Part shown: in pieces, positions 7,135 to 14,669 of the stretch
Layout of the letters: each line of letters starts with the position of its first letter
How positions within the stretch are numbered: the stretch's first letter is position 1
Position numbers and translations under genes: made by a program
The notes under the pieces: generated by a model
The model's database searches: none
The model's input: only the letters and a program-made list of their open reading frames with translations
Told to the model about the DNA's origin: nothing
Assembly (NCBI GenBank): GCA_905233765.1
Contig: CAJOCU010000015.1
Coordinates: forward strand, 1-59,382
Origin: an uncultured Bacteroidaceae bacterium
GTDB lineage: Bacteria > Bacteroidota > Bacteroidia > Bacteroidales > Bacteroidaceae
Length of the DNA: 59,382 nucleotides
Direction: 5' to 3'

Positions 7135-8784
7135 TTACTGCATGGAGAATTTCCATGCCATGTCCTTCACACGCCCGGGAATCGGGTAGTCGTAGGAGGT
7201 GGTGGTGTCGATGTCACCGCTGGCAGCATTGATGATGTACTGATAGAGGTGTCCCTGCTTCGTTTTCTCATTCCATGTGGCGATGTGGACGAGGTTGTCG
7301 GCATTGATCATCCTCCCGCCGCTGTAGATGGTGTTGTAGTACTTTTGTATGCGCACACAGGTGATGACCTCATCGCCCGAGGGTGCTGTCCACGCCTCCT
7401 CAGCCGGCAGTCCGCTCTCATAGGCGAAGTTGTAGAGTGTGTTCCCGGCAGCATAGTAGATGTAACCGCCCACATTGCTGGCCGCCATCGAGGTGGCCGC
7501 GGCGATGTTGGGGCATAGGGTTGTCATGTCATAGAGCCCTACGCCGATGGCCTCATCGTCAGGTGCTGAGGTTGAGAAATTGGCGACGGCCAGCTTGCGC
7601 GAGGTGCCATCGGCCATGATGAGGTAGTCGAATGCCTGCATGCGTGAAGCGCCCGTGCCCCAGTCGCCCATGACGAGCGTCATGCCCGTGTTGTTGACAT
7701 CGAAGGCGGCAATCTCCATGTTCTGCTCGCCGAATGCCTCGAAGCGTGCGCTCTCAAAGGCGGTGTAGCGGAAGCATTTGTTGGTCTGGTCATAGACAAT
7801 CACACCGTAGTTCAGTGTGGCCGGCAGCTCGGCATTCCATGCTGCCAGCTCGCCCATGCCCTCGGCGAACTTGGCAACGCCGAACTGGCTCTCGCGGTCA
7901 GCCGAGGCGCTGTTGTAGTAGAGGTTTGTATATACCTTATTATTATTGATGAGGACTTCAGAGTTCTGCCCCGACATGCCGCCATTGCCATGGTGTCCGT
8001 ACCAGCTGGGAGCCATCGTAGTGGGGGGCTCGGTGAAGAAGTTCTCGAAGGACATCGCCTTCTCGATACCCGTGTCGGTGACGCCCACGAGGGTGTAGTC
8101 GGTGCACAGCCCCACATAGTTATGCGACATCAGCGACATGGCTACGACGAAGCAGCGGATAGGTTTTCCGCGCAGGGGTTCCAGATTGGTGATCTCGTAG
8201 AGGTTGGTGTGGCAGCGATTGTCGGTGAAGTTGCTCTTCGTCCACGGGTTGAGGACGAGTGCCAGGTCCGAGTAGCCGGGGCGGTCGGCACGTTCGTAGA
8301 AGACCATCCATCCCCCATCGAGTGCTTCGCTGACGGTCACGTGGACGCGGAAGAACTGGCGCAGGCCGTCGTTGGTGTTGGTCACAGTGAGTTGTGCCAG
8401 ATAGTTGCCGCCGATGCGGTTGATGGGTGCCACGAGATGGCGCTCGTTCGACAAGGTGTCAATCTGGTTGCTGCCTCCAGCGCCCGACACAGCGCTAAAG
8501 AGCGTCCACTGGTAGGTGAGCGGCGCGGCACTGTTGTCTGTCACCTTCTCGCCGTTGAAGAACACGTTGGGCTCGATGTCGAGGACATCAAACCGCGTGA
8601 GGGTGTAGGAGGCACGGATTCCCGTCCCCGTGGTGTCGATGCTCACCCGATCCACCTCGTGGTAGTCGTAGTTTCCCTTGTCGGCGTAGCAGCTGGTGAG
8701 CAATAAAGACCCACCCCCGACCCCTCCCATGAGGGAGGGGAGGAAAGTTACTATTGCCAATAGTTTCCTATATATTCTTTTCAT
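7135..8784 (-). CDS. PKD-like family lipoprotein (SusCD-associated surface protein)
   Basis: A 549-residue protein. The N-terminus is a lipoprotein signal, with the lipobox cysteine in SLLLTSCYADKGNYDYHEV. The CYxDKGNYDY start followed by a PKD-like strand region (LTYQWTLF...LTVTNTNDG) is typical of the PKD-like lipoprotein family encoded next to SusC/SusD and DUF4843 genes. The remaining ~350 residues look beta-rich, with short hydrophobic strands of propeller type. It is probably surface-exposed and helps capture the nutrient imported by the SusC/D pair. The first ~28 residues are almost the same as those of the SusD protein (IYRKLLAIVTFLP, GGVGGGSLL, TSC), and the GGVGGG part is encoded by a GC-rich repeat copy. 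Confidence 0.75.
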   Translation of the reverse strand: MKRIYRKLLAIVTFLPSLMGGVGGGSLLLTSCYADKGNYDYHEVDRVSIDTTGTGIRASYTLTRFDVLDIEPNVFFNGEKVTDNSAAPLTYQWTLFSAVSGAGGSNQIDTLSNERHLVAPINRIGGNYLAQLTVTNTNDGLRQFFRVHVTVSEALDGGWMVFYERADRPGYSDLALVLNPWTKSNFTDNRCHTNLYEITNLEPLRGKPIRCFVVAMSLMSHNYVGLCTDYTLVGVTDTGIEKAMSFENFFTEPPTTMAPSWYGHHGNGGMSGQNSEVLINNNKVYTNLYYNSASADRESQFGVAKFAEGMGELAAWNAELPATLNYGVIVYDQTNKCFRYTAFESARFEAFGEQNMEIAAFDVNNTGMTLVMGDWGTGASRMQAFDYLIMADGTSRKLAVANFSTSAPDDEAIGVGLYDMTTLCPNIAAATSMAASNVGGYIYYAAGNTLYNFAYESGLPAEEAWTAPSGDEVITCVRIQKYYNTIYSGGRMINADNLVHIATWNEKTKQGHLYQYIINAASGDIDTTTSYDYPIPGRVKDMAWKFSMQ

Positions 8785-8864
8785 ACTATCTTTTCCGAAC
8801 AGTCTTTTGATGATATCTCTTGCCCTACTCCCCTCCTCACGAGAGGGGTCGGGGGTGGGGCTTC
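8706..8864. repeat. Junction inverted repeat 2 (PKD-like 5' end / DUF4843 3' end)
   Basis: The left arm at 8706-8742 contains cccacccccgacccctc, and the right arm at 8827-8864 contains its exact reverse complement gaggggtcgggggtggg, a 17-base match. The left arm is in the signal-peptide codons of the PKD-like gene; the right arm ends directly at the stop codon of the DUF4843 gene (8865). On the minus strand the left arm reads GGGAGGGGTCGGGGGTGGG, a tight G-quadruplex pattern, about 45 to 65 bases into the coding sequence. Confidence 0.8.
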
Positions 8865-9698
8865 TTAGAATGTCACCGCATACCCGTACTCATCCGTGAG
8901 CGGTGTGTCGTGCGTAGCGTTGTATTCGGCGAGCGCCTGCTGCATCTTCTGCACCAGCTGATTGGCGTAGGTTGTGGAGACCGTGTTGGTCTCTTCGACG
9001 TAGGCTGGCAGCGAGGCCATGCTGGCCTGAATCTGGAAATCGATGAGGCCCAGCACCTGAATCATGAACTGGTATTTCACGCGGCTGTAGTCGCCGAAGA
9101 AGTCCTTCAGGGGTTTGAATATCAGCATGTCGTTGCGTGTTGGCACGCGGTCCCAGTTGTCGGGCTTCGAGAGGAAGTTCTTGACGATGATGGTGAACTC
9201 CTGATGCTTCTCGGTGCCCAACAGGAACTCGTCGTTGGGGACCATGCGGAACCGCACCGTGTCCTCCTTCTCGGTGAAGAGCGAGGGGTCGGGCAGCAGC
9301 TGCGTGTTCAGATGCAACTGGAAGGTGCCACCGATGGCGCCCGCCTTGATGACGAAGTCCTCGACGCGCACGGTAGGGGCCACCTGTGCCGCCGCCGGGC
9401 CAAAGGGTTCGAGGCGGAAGGTGCGGTCGTGGTCGGCCGGCATACCAGTGATCTGGGCGTAGAAGGGAACGGTGCCCTCCTCGTAGGCGTAGGAGTAGTT
9501 GTACGACACCGACTCATAGACGATGCCGGCGGCCGTTCCTACCCAGATATTGAGGCGCGACTCGCTCGTGTCGTAGGTCGGCACGGACTCTTGGGAACAA
9601 CTGATGATGAACAAACAGAACAGCAGACCCACCCCCCTGCCCCTCCCTTGTATGGAGGGGAGTAAATACTTCCGCAAATGGTATCCGATTGTATTCAT
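8865..9698 (-). CDS. DUF4843-family lipoprotein
   Basis: A 277-residue lipoprotein. The mature part starts at the cysteine of FIISCSQESVPTYD, followed by ESRLNIWVGT and paired strand-rich domains with YEEGTVPFYAQITG and RTFRLEPFG, matching the DUF4843 pattern. Genes of this family are nearly always found between SusD and a PKD-like gene, as here. It is presumed to sit on the outer membrane surface with the SusC/D complex. The signal peptide contains repeat-derived sequence (LLPSIQGRGRGVGLLFCLF) encoded by the GC-rich copy at 9625-9664. The predicted start at 9698 gives a basic n-region (MNTIGYHLRKYL). The molecular role is unknown. Confidence 0.75.
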   Translation of the reverse strand: MNTIGYHLRKYLLPSIQGRGRGVGLLFCLFIISCSQESVPTYDTSESRLNIWVGTAAGIVYESVSYNYSYAYEEGTVPFYAQITGMPADHDRTFRLEPFGPAAAQVAPTVRVEDFVIKAGAIGGTFQLHLNTQLLPDPSLFTEKEDTVRFRMVPNDEFLLGTEKHQEFTIIVKNFLSKPDNWDRVPTRNDMLIFKPLKDFFGDYSRVKYQFMIQVLGLIDFQIQASMASLPAYVEETNTVSTTYANQLVQKMQQALAEYNATHDTPLTDEYGYAVTF

Positions 9699-9791
9699 GT
9701 AACTGATATTATCTCTTGGATATGTAATTTGTATTCTATTCTTGATTTGTAATTACTCCCCGCCCTGCAAGGGAGGGGCTGGGGGGAGGGT
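9625..9791. repeat. Junction inverted repeat 3 (DUF4843 5' end / SusD 3' end)
   Basis: The left arm at 9625-9664 (agacccacccccctgcccct, ccc, turn, ggaggggag) is in the DUF4843 signal-peptide codons. The right arm at 9755-9791 (ctccccgccc, turn, gggaggggctggggggaggg) abuts the SusD stop codon at 9792. The arms are opposed, with an AT-rich spacer holding the DUF4843 start codon. The architecture is the same as at junctions 1, 2 and 4. Confidence 0.75.
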
Positions 9792-11258
9792 CTACTTATT
9801 TTTCTCCCTCTCTGCCGCCTCTGTCTCGGAGATGGGCAGGGGGAAGGTGTAGAGTTTCTCGGCCACAGCATCCACCTCGGGATAGTAGAGGATTTCTGTG
9901 CGGTTCAGTCGTTTGTAGAGGAAGAAGAGCTGTCCCTCGCCCAGGAACTCGCGGCGGTACTCGCGGATGAGCTCCAGCAGGAAGTCGTCGGGCTGGCGTG
10001 TGAGGCGCGTGAGGTTACGTGCCACGCGCACGTCGTTGAGCGTCGCCAGCGCCTTGTCGGCCTCGCCTTGGCGATACTGCACCTCGCAGCGGATGAGGAA
10101 CATCTCCGCGACGCGCATCAGCGGCATCTTGTTGTTATAGAATTCGCCGCCCGACGCCTCGTCAAACTTGCGCAGGTAGCGGTTGCTGGCGAGGGAGCCT
10201 GTACCGTTCTTGAAAGAGAAGGTGTAGCGGTAGTCGCGGGTGGCGCGGTCGTAGTATTCAAGCAGGCGGTCGCGCTTGATGGCGAAGCTGTTGGAGGTGC
10301 CTTCGGAGAAGTACACGTCGGCGATGTCGGCCTTCAGCGTCAGGTTGTTGAGGGCGAAGAGTTGTTCGGTGGCGAAGGAGCGGTCGGAGCCTGCCTGCAG
10401 GGCGGTGCCTGTGGCCCAAGGGAACTTCTCGGATGCAATGACCTCATCGGCTGCCGCCAGCGCTTCGGCATACTGGCCGGTCCACATCAGCACACGCGCC
10501 TGCAGTCCCTTGACGGCGTAGTAGTTGAGATGTATCTGGCGGTCCAGCAGGTAGCCGTTGTCAACGGACTCCGTAATCTCGCGCCCTGTCTTGATGGGGT
10601 CGCTGTCCTTCAGCAGCGCCTCGGCAGCTGCCAAGTCCTCGAGAACCTTTTCTGCCACCTGCCGCACGGTGAGCTGCGGGAAGACGCGGTAGCTGAGGGC
10701 TGTGCAGTAGGGGATGGACGGCTGGTCGGGATTCACGGCATAGCTGACGCCGAAGCAGCGCAGGAGGTCGAAGTGCAGGAAGGCACGCAGTGCCAGCGCC
10801 TCGCCCTTGATGACGTTGTAGTTGTCGGGCGAGAAGACATTGCGGTGGTCATCGATGTGTGCCAGCAGGTTGTTGGCATTGGTGATGCCACTGTAGTTGT
10901 TGGCCCAGATGCCACTGATGTAGTTGGTGGGATAGGTGGCCTCGTAGTTGTAGATGTCAGCGTCCTCGTACTCGTACTGGCTCTGGCTGAGGTCCCATTC
11001 GCGCCCGAGGACGCCCACGAAGCCGAAGGTGAGCTCCTTGGCATAGGTCTTGGAGGAGACCATCGAGGAATAGACACCTGCCAGCGCCTCCTTGAAACCA
11101 CTCTCCGTCTCGAAGAGCTCCGAGTCCTCGACCTGCGAGCGGGGCTGCACGTCGAGCCAGGAGTTGCAGCTCGTGAGCAAAGACCCACCCCCTACCCCTC
11201 CCGTCAGGGCGGGGAGGAAAGTTACTATTGCCAATAGTTTCCTATATATCTTAGTCAT
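9792..11258 (-). CDS. RagB/SusD-family outer-membrane nutrient-binding lipoprotein
   Basis: A 488-residue protein. I place the start at 11258 (MTKIYRKLLAIV) because the longer frame upstream is charged, repeat-derived sequence without signal character. The lipobox is LLTSC, and the mature protein begins CNSWLDVQPRSQVEDSELFE, the classic SusD opening. The next signature is FKEALAGVYSSM, followed by the TPR-like helical body (GEALALRAFLHFDLLRCFG) and the C-terminal SusD signature LIREYRREFLGEGQLFFLYK. SusD proteins form a hinged lid on the SusC channel and bind the ligand. It follows susC-like in the operon. The signal peptide shares its sequence with that of the PKD-like gene (see repeat at 11181). 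Confidence 0.93.
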   Translation of the reverse strand: MTKIYRKLLAIVTFLPALTGGVGGGSLLTSCNSWLDVQPRSQVEDSELFETESGFKEALAGVYSSMVSSKTYAKELTFGFVGVLGREWDLSQSQYEYEDADIYNYEATYPTNYISGIWANNYSGITNANNLLAHIDDHRNVFSPDNYNVIKGEALALRAFLHFDLLRCFGVSYAVNPDQPSIPYCTALSYRVFPQLTVRQVAEKVLEDLAAAEALLKDSDPIKTGREITESVDNGYLLDRQIHLNYYAVKGLQARVLMWTGQYAEALAAADEVIASEKFPWATGTALQAGSDRSFATEQLFALNNLTLKADIADVYFSEGTSNSFAIKRDRLLEYYDRATRDYRYTFSFKNGTGSLASNRYLRKFDEASGGEFYNNKMPLMRVAEMFLIRCEVQYRQGEADKALATLNDVRVARNLTRLTRQPDDFLLELIREYRREFLGEGQLFFLYKRLNRTEILYYPEVDAVAEKLYTFPLPISETEAAEREKNK

Positions 11259-11383
11259 GTCGTTATCTCGATATTTCGTTTTCTCGTTATTACGTTTTTT
11301 CGACTCTTTTCTCCCCTCCCTCGCTCGGCGCAACGCGACGCTTCAAACTTGAAGAACAGGGGAGGGGCCGGGGGAGAGGCTTC
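11181..11383. repeat. Junction inverted repeat 4 (SusD 5' end / SusC 3' end)
   Basis: The left arm at 11181-11219 (agacccaccccctacccctc, ccgtcagggcggggagg) is in the SusD signal-peptide codons. The right arm at 11311-11383 is split: ctcccctccc, then about 36 bases starting cgctcggcgcaacgcgacg, then ggggaggggccgggggag. It ends at the SusC stop codon (11384). The insertion inside the right arm is unlike the other copies and may be a nested element. The spacer has cgttatta-like microrepeats and the SusD start codon. Confidence 0.75.
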
Positions 11384-14300
11384 CTAAAGCGTCGCCGTCA
11401 CCGACAGCGCGAAGGTGCGGGCGTAGGGGTAGCCGAGACCGCGCTCTGCCTTGATGGTGGAGAGGTGGAAGACATCGTTCATGTAGGCTGTCACACGCAG
11501 ACGCTCCAGGCCTGCACGGCGCAGCCATGCGCAGTTCTTGAAGTCGTAGTAGGCGGAGAGGCTGGTGAGGTCGAGCATATTGTTGCGTTGGATGAAGCGC
11601 GTGGAGGCGTAGGTCGTGGAGGGCGTCGAGGAGATGTGTTTGTAGAGGGCCACATCACCGGGGGTGTTCCAGGTGTCGCTGAAGACGCGGCGATCGACAT
11701 TGTTGGCAATATCTACGTTCTCCACGCGATCAACGAGCGTCTGGTTGTAGTAGTCACCACCCAGCTGATAGCTGAAGAGCAGGCTCAGGCCGATGCCCTT
11801 GTACTCGCCGTTGAAGCCGAAGGTGCCGTGCACCTTGGGGTTAGCGTCGCCCGCGATGATGTAGTCGTCGGTGGTGTAGGTGAAGGTGGTGGTGCCGTCC
11901 TTCTTGCGGAACAGCTCGCGACCCGTGGCGGGGTCGATGCCGAGCGACTGCACTGCCCAGATGGCCGTCATGGACTGTCCCTCCTCGTAGCGGATGATGG
12001 GCGACGTGGTGTTCTGTGCGTCCTGGTCGTGGTTGAAGCTGCTGAGGGCATCACTGATGTCGGTGACCTTGTTGACATTATGCGCGATGCTGCCCGTGAG
12101 GCTCATGTAGGACTGTCCTTTCTGGAAGAAGCGCCAGTTCAGCGTGGCCTCGATGCCGCGGTTCTGCACATTGCCCAGGTTCTCCATGTAAGTGTTGAAA
12201 CCTGTAGATGTGGGGATAGTCATGGCGATGAGGGCATCGTAGGTGCGGCTGTTGTAGTAGTCGAAGCGCACATTCAGGCGCTTCCACAGCCCGAGGTCGA
12301 GACCCACGGTGAAGTCGCCCGTCTGCTGCCACTTCAGGTTGGGGTTGGGCATCCCCATAAGGTAGGCTCCGGAGATGTTACCGTAGATGATGTTGTCGTA
12401 AAACTTATACGTGGCCTTGGACTGATAGGGCGAGAAGTTCTGGTTGCCCGTGAGGCCGTAGGTCACGCGGAACTTACACAGCGTCAGCCACGTGGCCTTC
12501 TCCATGAAATGCTCCTTGTGGAGGTTCCAGCCCACGCCGGCACTCCAGAAGGTACCCCAGCGGTTGTCGCTGCCGAAGACCGAGGAGCCATTGAAGCGCA
12601 GGCTGACATCGGCCAGATAGCGCTCGTCGTAGCTGTAGTTGGCAGCGCCCGTGATACCCAGAGAGCGCGTGGTGCTCTCGGAGCCAGAGGGCTTGCCGCC
12701 CTCGGCATACTGCTTGGCGAAGGTAATGTAATCGACATGGTTGTTCAGGAAGCCCCAGGCTGTCATGCCCTCGGTGCTGCCGTTGGATGTCTGCAGCGAA
12801 TAGGCGGCATTGGCCTGCAGCATGTGCTTGTTCCAGGTGTGGGAGTAGTTACCTGTGACGTCGATGTTCAGGCTGTTCGTCTCGCCGTTGGCGATGTAGT
12901 AGCTGCCGCGTTGGAAGTAGCGCTCACCCGTCCATTCCGTGAAGCGCGTGTGGTCGCCAGGGTAGAAGTCCTCACGCTTGTTGTTCTGATGTGTGAAGCC
13001 CAGTCGTGCCGTGAAGCGCAGGTCGGTGATGGGGCGGTATTCGAGGTAGAAGTTCTCCACCACCTCCGTGTATTTCGAGAAGTTCTTGGTGCCTATCTCC
13101 GCGTTGTAGAGCGGGTTGTAGTAGGTGCGGGTACTGCTGCTGGCGCCGGGTGCCGTGAAGTGCGTGTTGCCGAACTCATCCGTGGGCGAGAAGTAGGGGT
13201 TCACGCCAGTATAGTCGGAGAAGGTGCCATAGGGGCTGTCGTCGGCGCGGTTGCCGGTGACGGTCAGCTGGTTGCGGAACATCCACTGCTTGTAGCGGTA
13301 GCTGAGGTTGATGCTTCCGGCAATGGTGGTGCGGTCGGACTTCTTCATCACGCCCGCCACATTATTATACATAATATTGGCCGAGTAACGCATCTCCTCG
13401 CTGCCACCCTCCACGTAGGCCGTGTGCTTGTGGCCGACGCCGGTGCGCAGGGGCTGCGACAACCAATAGGTGTCCACGCCGCGGGCCACGGCTGTGGCAG
13501 TGCGGTTGTACATCTCGTCGAGCAGCGCCTGGTTGTAGGGCGACATGGATGAGTAGCGCCCTGCCAGCCGCTCCACCTCGAGCTTCTCAGCGGCGTTCGT
13601 CAGGTCGTAGCTCGTCAGGTCGGGGACTTCGATGTTGAGGTCGCCGCTGTAGGTGATGCGCAGACGCCCTGCCTCAGGCAGGATGGTCTCCACGACGATG
13701 ACGCCGTTGCTGGCCTTAGAGCCGTAGATGGCCTTGGCGGCACCGTCCTTCAGGATGGTCACGCTCTTGATACGGTTGATGTCGAGGTCGAAGATTTGCT
13801 GCTGCGATGCCTCGAAACCGTCGAGGATGAACAGCGGTGCATTGGGGTTGCCGCTGTACTCGCCCTGCAGGCCTGCAAACGAGGCGTTGCCGCGGATGGT
13901 GATGTCAGCCATGTAGTTGGGGTTGCTACCCATCACGCTGTTCATATCCACCACGAAGGAGGGGTCCAGCGACTGTACAATCTTCAGCACATTGCTGTTG
14001 CCCACCATCTTCAGCTCCTCCTGCGAGTAGCTGGCCGTGGAACCCGTGAACGTAGAGGACTTGTAGTCGAAGAGGCCCGTGACGACCACCTCCTCCATCT
14101 CGCCGCTCTCGGTGAGCACGATGACCTGACTGGTGTAGTTCTTCTTGCCGTCGTAACGCTTCGTCGTGGGCTTCATCCCCACGTAGGAGAAATCCACCGT
14201 GATGGCCTGGTCTTTAGGCACGGCGAGTGTGAACTTACCGTCGGCATCGGCCACGGCTCCCGCCTTCGTCTCGCGCACGCGGATGTTGGCGCCGGGCAGC

Positions 14301-14491
14301 GTCTCGCCCTGCGTGTCCTTGACGACACCCGTAATAAATAATTGATTGGCAGAGATGGTGGCGGGACGCTGTGGCGTCACACCCTGCATCGGCACCGATG
14401 CGGGTTTCTCCTGCTTGTCCTGAGCTGCCGCGTCCGTTGTCCAGCACACGAAACAGCCCAGTAGGATTCCCTCCGCAATTCGTCTGATCAT
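11384..14491 (-). CDS. SusC/RagA-family TonB-linked outer-membrane transporter
   Basis: A 1035-residue protein. The start at 14491 (MIRRIAEGILLG) fits a signal peptide ending AAAQ and lies just downstream of a TATCTTTG promoter element, which overlaps the codons of the longer alternative start. A carboxypeptidase-regulatory-like domain follows (ITGVVKDTQGETLPGANIRV), then a plug region with EEVVVTGLFDYK and SVTILKDGAAKAIYGSKASN, then a long beta-barrel ending in an aromatic/Leu strand (ARTFALSVTATL). It imports a ligand across the outer membrane with TonB energy, in complex with the SusD protein encoded next. As the first gene of the seven-gene operon it probably sets expression of all. No sigma/anti-sigma or hybrid two-component regulator is adjacent. 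Confidence 0.93.
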   Translation of the reverse strand: MIRRIAEGILLGCFVCWTTDAAAQDKQEKPASVPMQGVTPQRPATISANQLFITGVVKDTQGETLPGANIRVRETKAGAVADADGKFTLAVPKDQAITVDFSYVGMKPTTKRYDGKKNYTSQVIVLTESGEMEEVVVTGLFDYKSSTFTGSTASYSQEELKMVGNSNVLKIVQSLDPSFVVDMNSVMGSNPNYMADITIRGNASFAGLQGEYSGNPNAPLFILDGFEASQQQIFDLDINRIKSVTILKDGAAKAIYGSKASNGVIVVETILPEAGRLRITYSGDLNIEVPDLTSYDLTNAAEKLEVERLAGRYSSMSPYNQALLDEMYNRTATAVARGVDTYWLSQPLRTGVGHKHTAYVEGGSEEMRYSANIMYNNVAGVMKKSDRTTIAGSINLSYRYKQWMFRNQLTVTGNRADDSPYGTFSDYTGVNPYFSPTDEFGNTHFTAPGASSSTRTYYNPLYNAEIGTKNFSKYTEVVENFYLEYRPITDLRFTARLGFTHQNNKREDFYPGDHTRFTEWTGERYFQRGSYYIANGETNSLNIDVTGNYSHTWNKHMLQANAAYSLQTSNGSTEGMTAWGFLNNHVDYITFAKQYAEGGKPSGSESTTRSLGITGAANYSYDERYLADVSLRFNGSSVFGSDNRWGTFWSAGVGWNLHKEHFMEKATWLTLCKFRVTYGLTGNQNFSPYQSKATYKFYDNIIYGNISGAYLMGMPNPNLKWQQTGDFTVGLDLGLWKRLNVRFDYYNSRTYDALIAMTIPTSTGFNTYMENLGNVQNRGIEATLNWRFFQKGQSYMSLTGSIAHNVNKVTDISDALSSFNHDQDAQNTTSPIIRYEEGQSMTAIWAVQSLGIDPATGRELFRKKDGTTTFTYTTDDYIIAGDANPKVHGTFGFNGEYKGIGLSLLFSYQLGGDYYNQTLVDRVENVDIANNVDRRVFSDTWNTPGDVALYKHISSTPSTTYASTRFIQRNNMLDLTSLSAYYDFKNCAWLRRAGLERLRVTAYMNDVFHLSTIKAERGLGYPYARTFALSVTATL

Positions 14492-14524
14492 TATCTTTGT
14501 CGTATTAATTTTGCTTTTCGGGTG

Positions 14525-14532
14525 CAAAGATA
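14525..14532 (-). promoter_or_regulatory. -7 promoter element of the SusC-led operon
   Basis: Minus strand TATCTTTG matches the Bacteroidota -7 box (TAnnTTTG). It lies 33 bases before the chosen ATG at 14491. The -33 position reads only as a T-rich run, so the upstream half is weak, which would fit regulated expression. Confidence 0.55.
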
Positions 14533-14635
14533 CAATAGATAACTAAAAGTGAAAAATGAAAAACGAAAAAATAAAAGTTAGAAGAGAAAAATAAAAAAAA
14601 GATGGGTTATCAATCGCCAAATCGTAAATTATCAC

Positions 14636-14643
14636 TATTTTTG
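14636..14643 (+). promoter_or_regulatory. -7 promoter element of the binding-protein/SpoIIE pair
   Basis: TATTTTTG matches TAnnTTTG and is followed 26 bases later by the ATG at 14670. No convincing TTTG is seen at -33. The 14492-14669 gap is otherwise AT-rich and carries the divergent SusC promoter. Confidence 0.5.
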
Positions 14644-14669
14644 CAGGCAAATATCAGGTTTTAGGTTTC

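Noticed and set aside
11258..11333. Longer N-terminus for the SusD protein
   Set aside because: The extra residues (MRRAREGRKESKKRNNEK...) are charged and derive from junction microrepeats; they would bury the lipoprotein signal.
11465..13552. Long open frame of ~695 codons opposite the SusC-like gene
   Set aside because: It is the antisense of a confident SusC gene in GC-rich DNA; the translation is Val/Gly/His-rich with no domain pattern. The same holds for long antisense frames opposite SusD (10068-11237), the GT4 gene (34820-36049) and the Ddl/acyltransferase genes (28706-30046).
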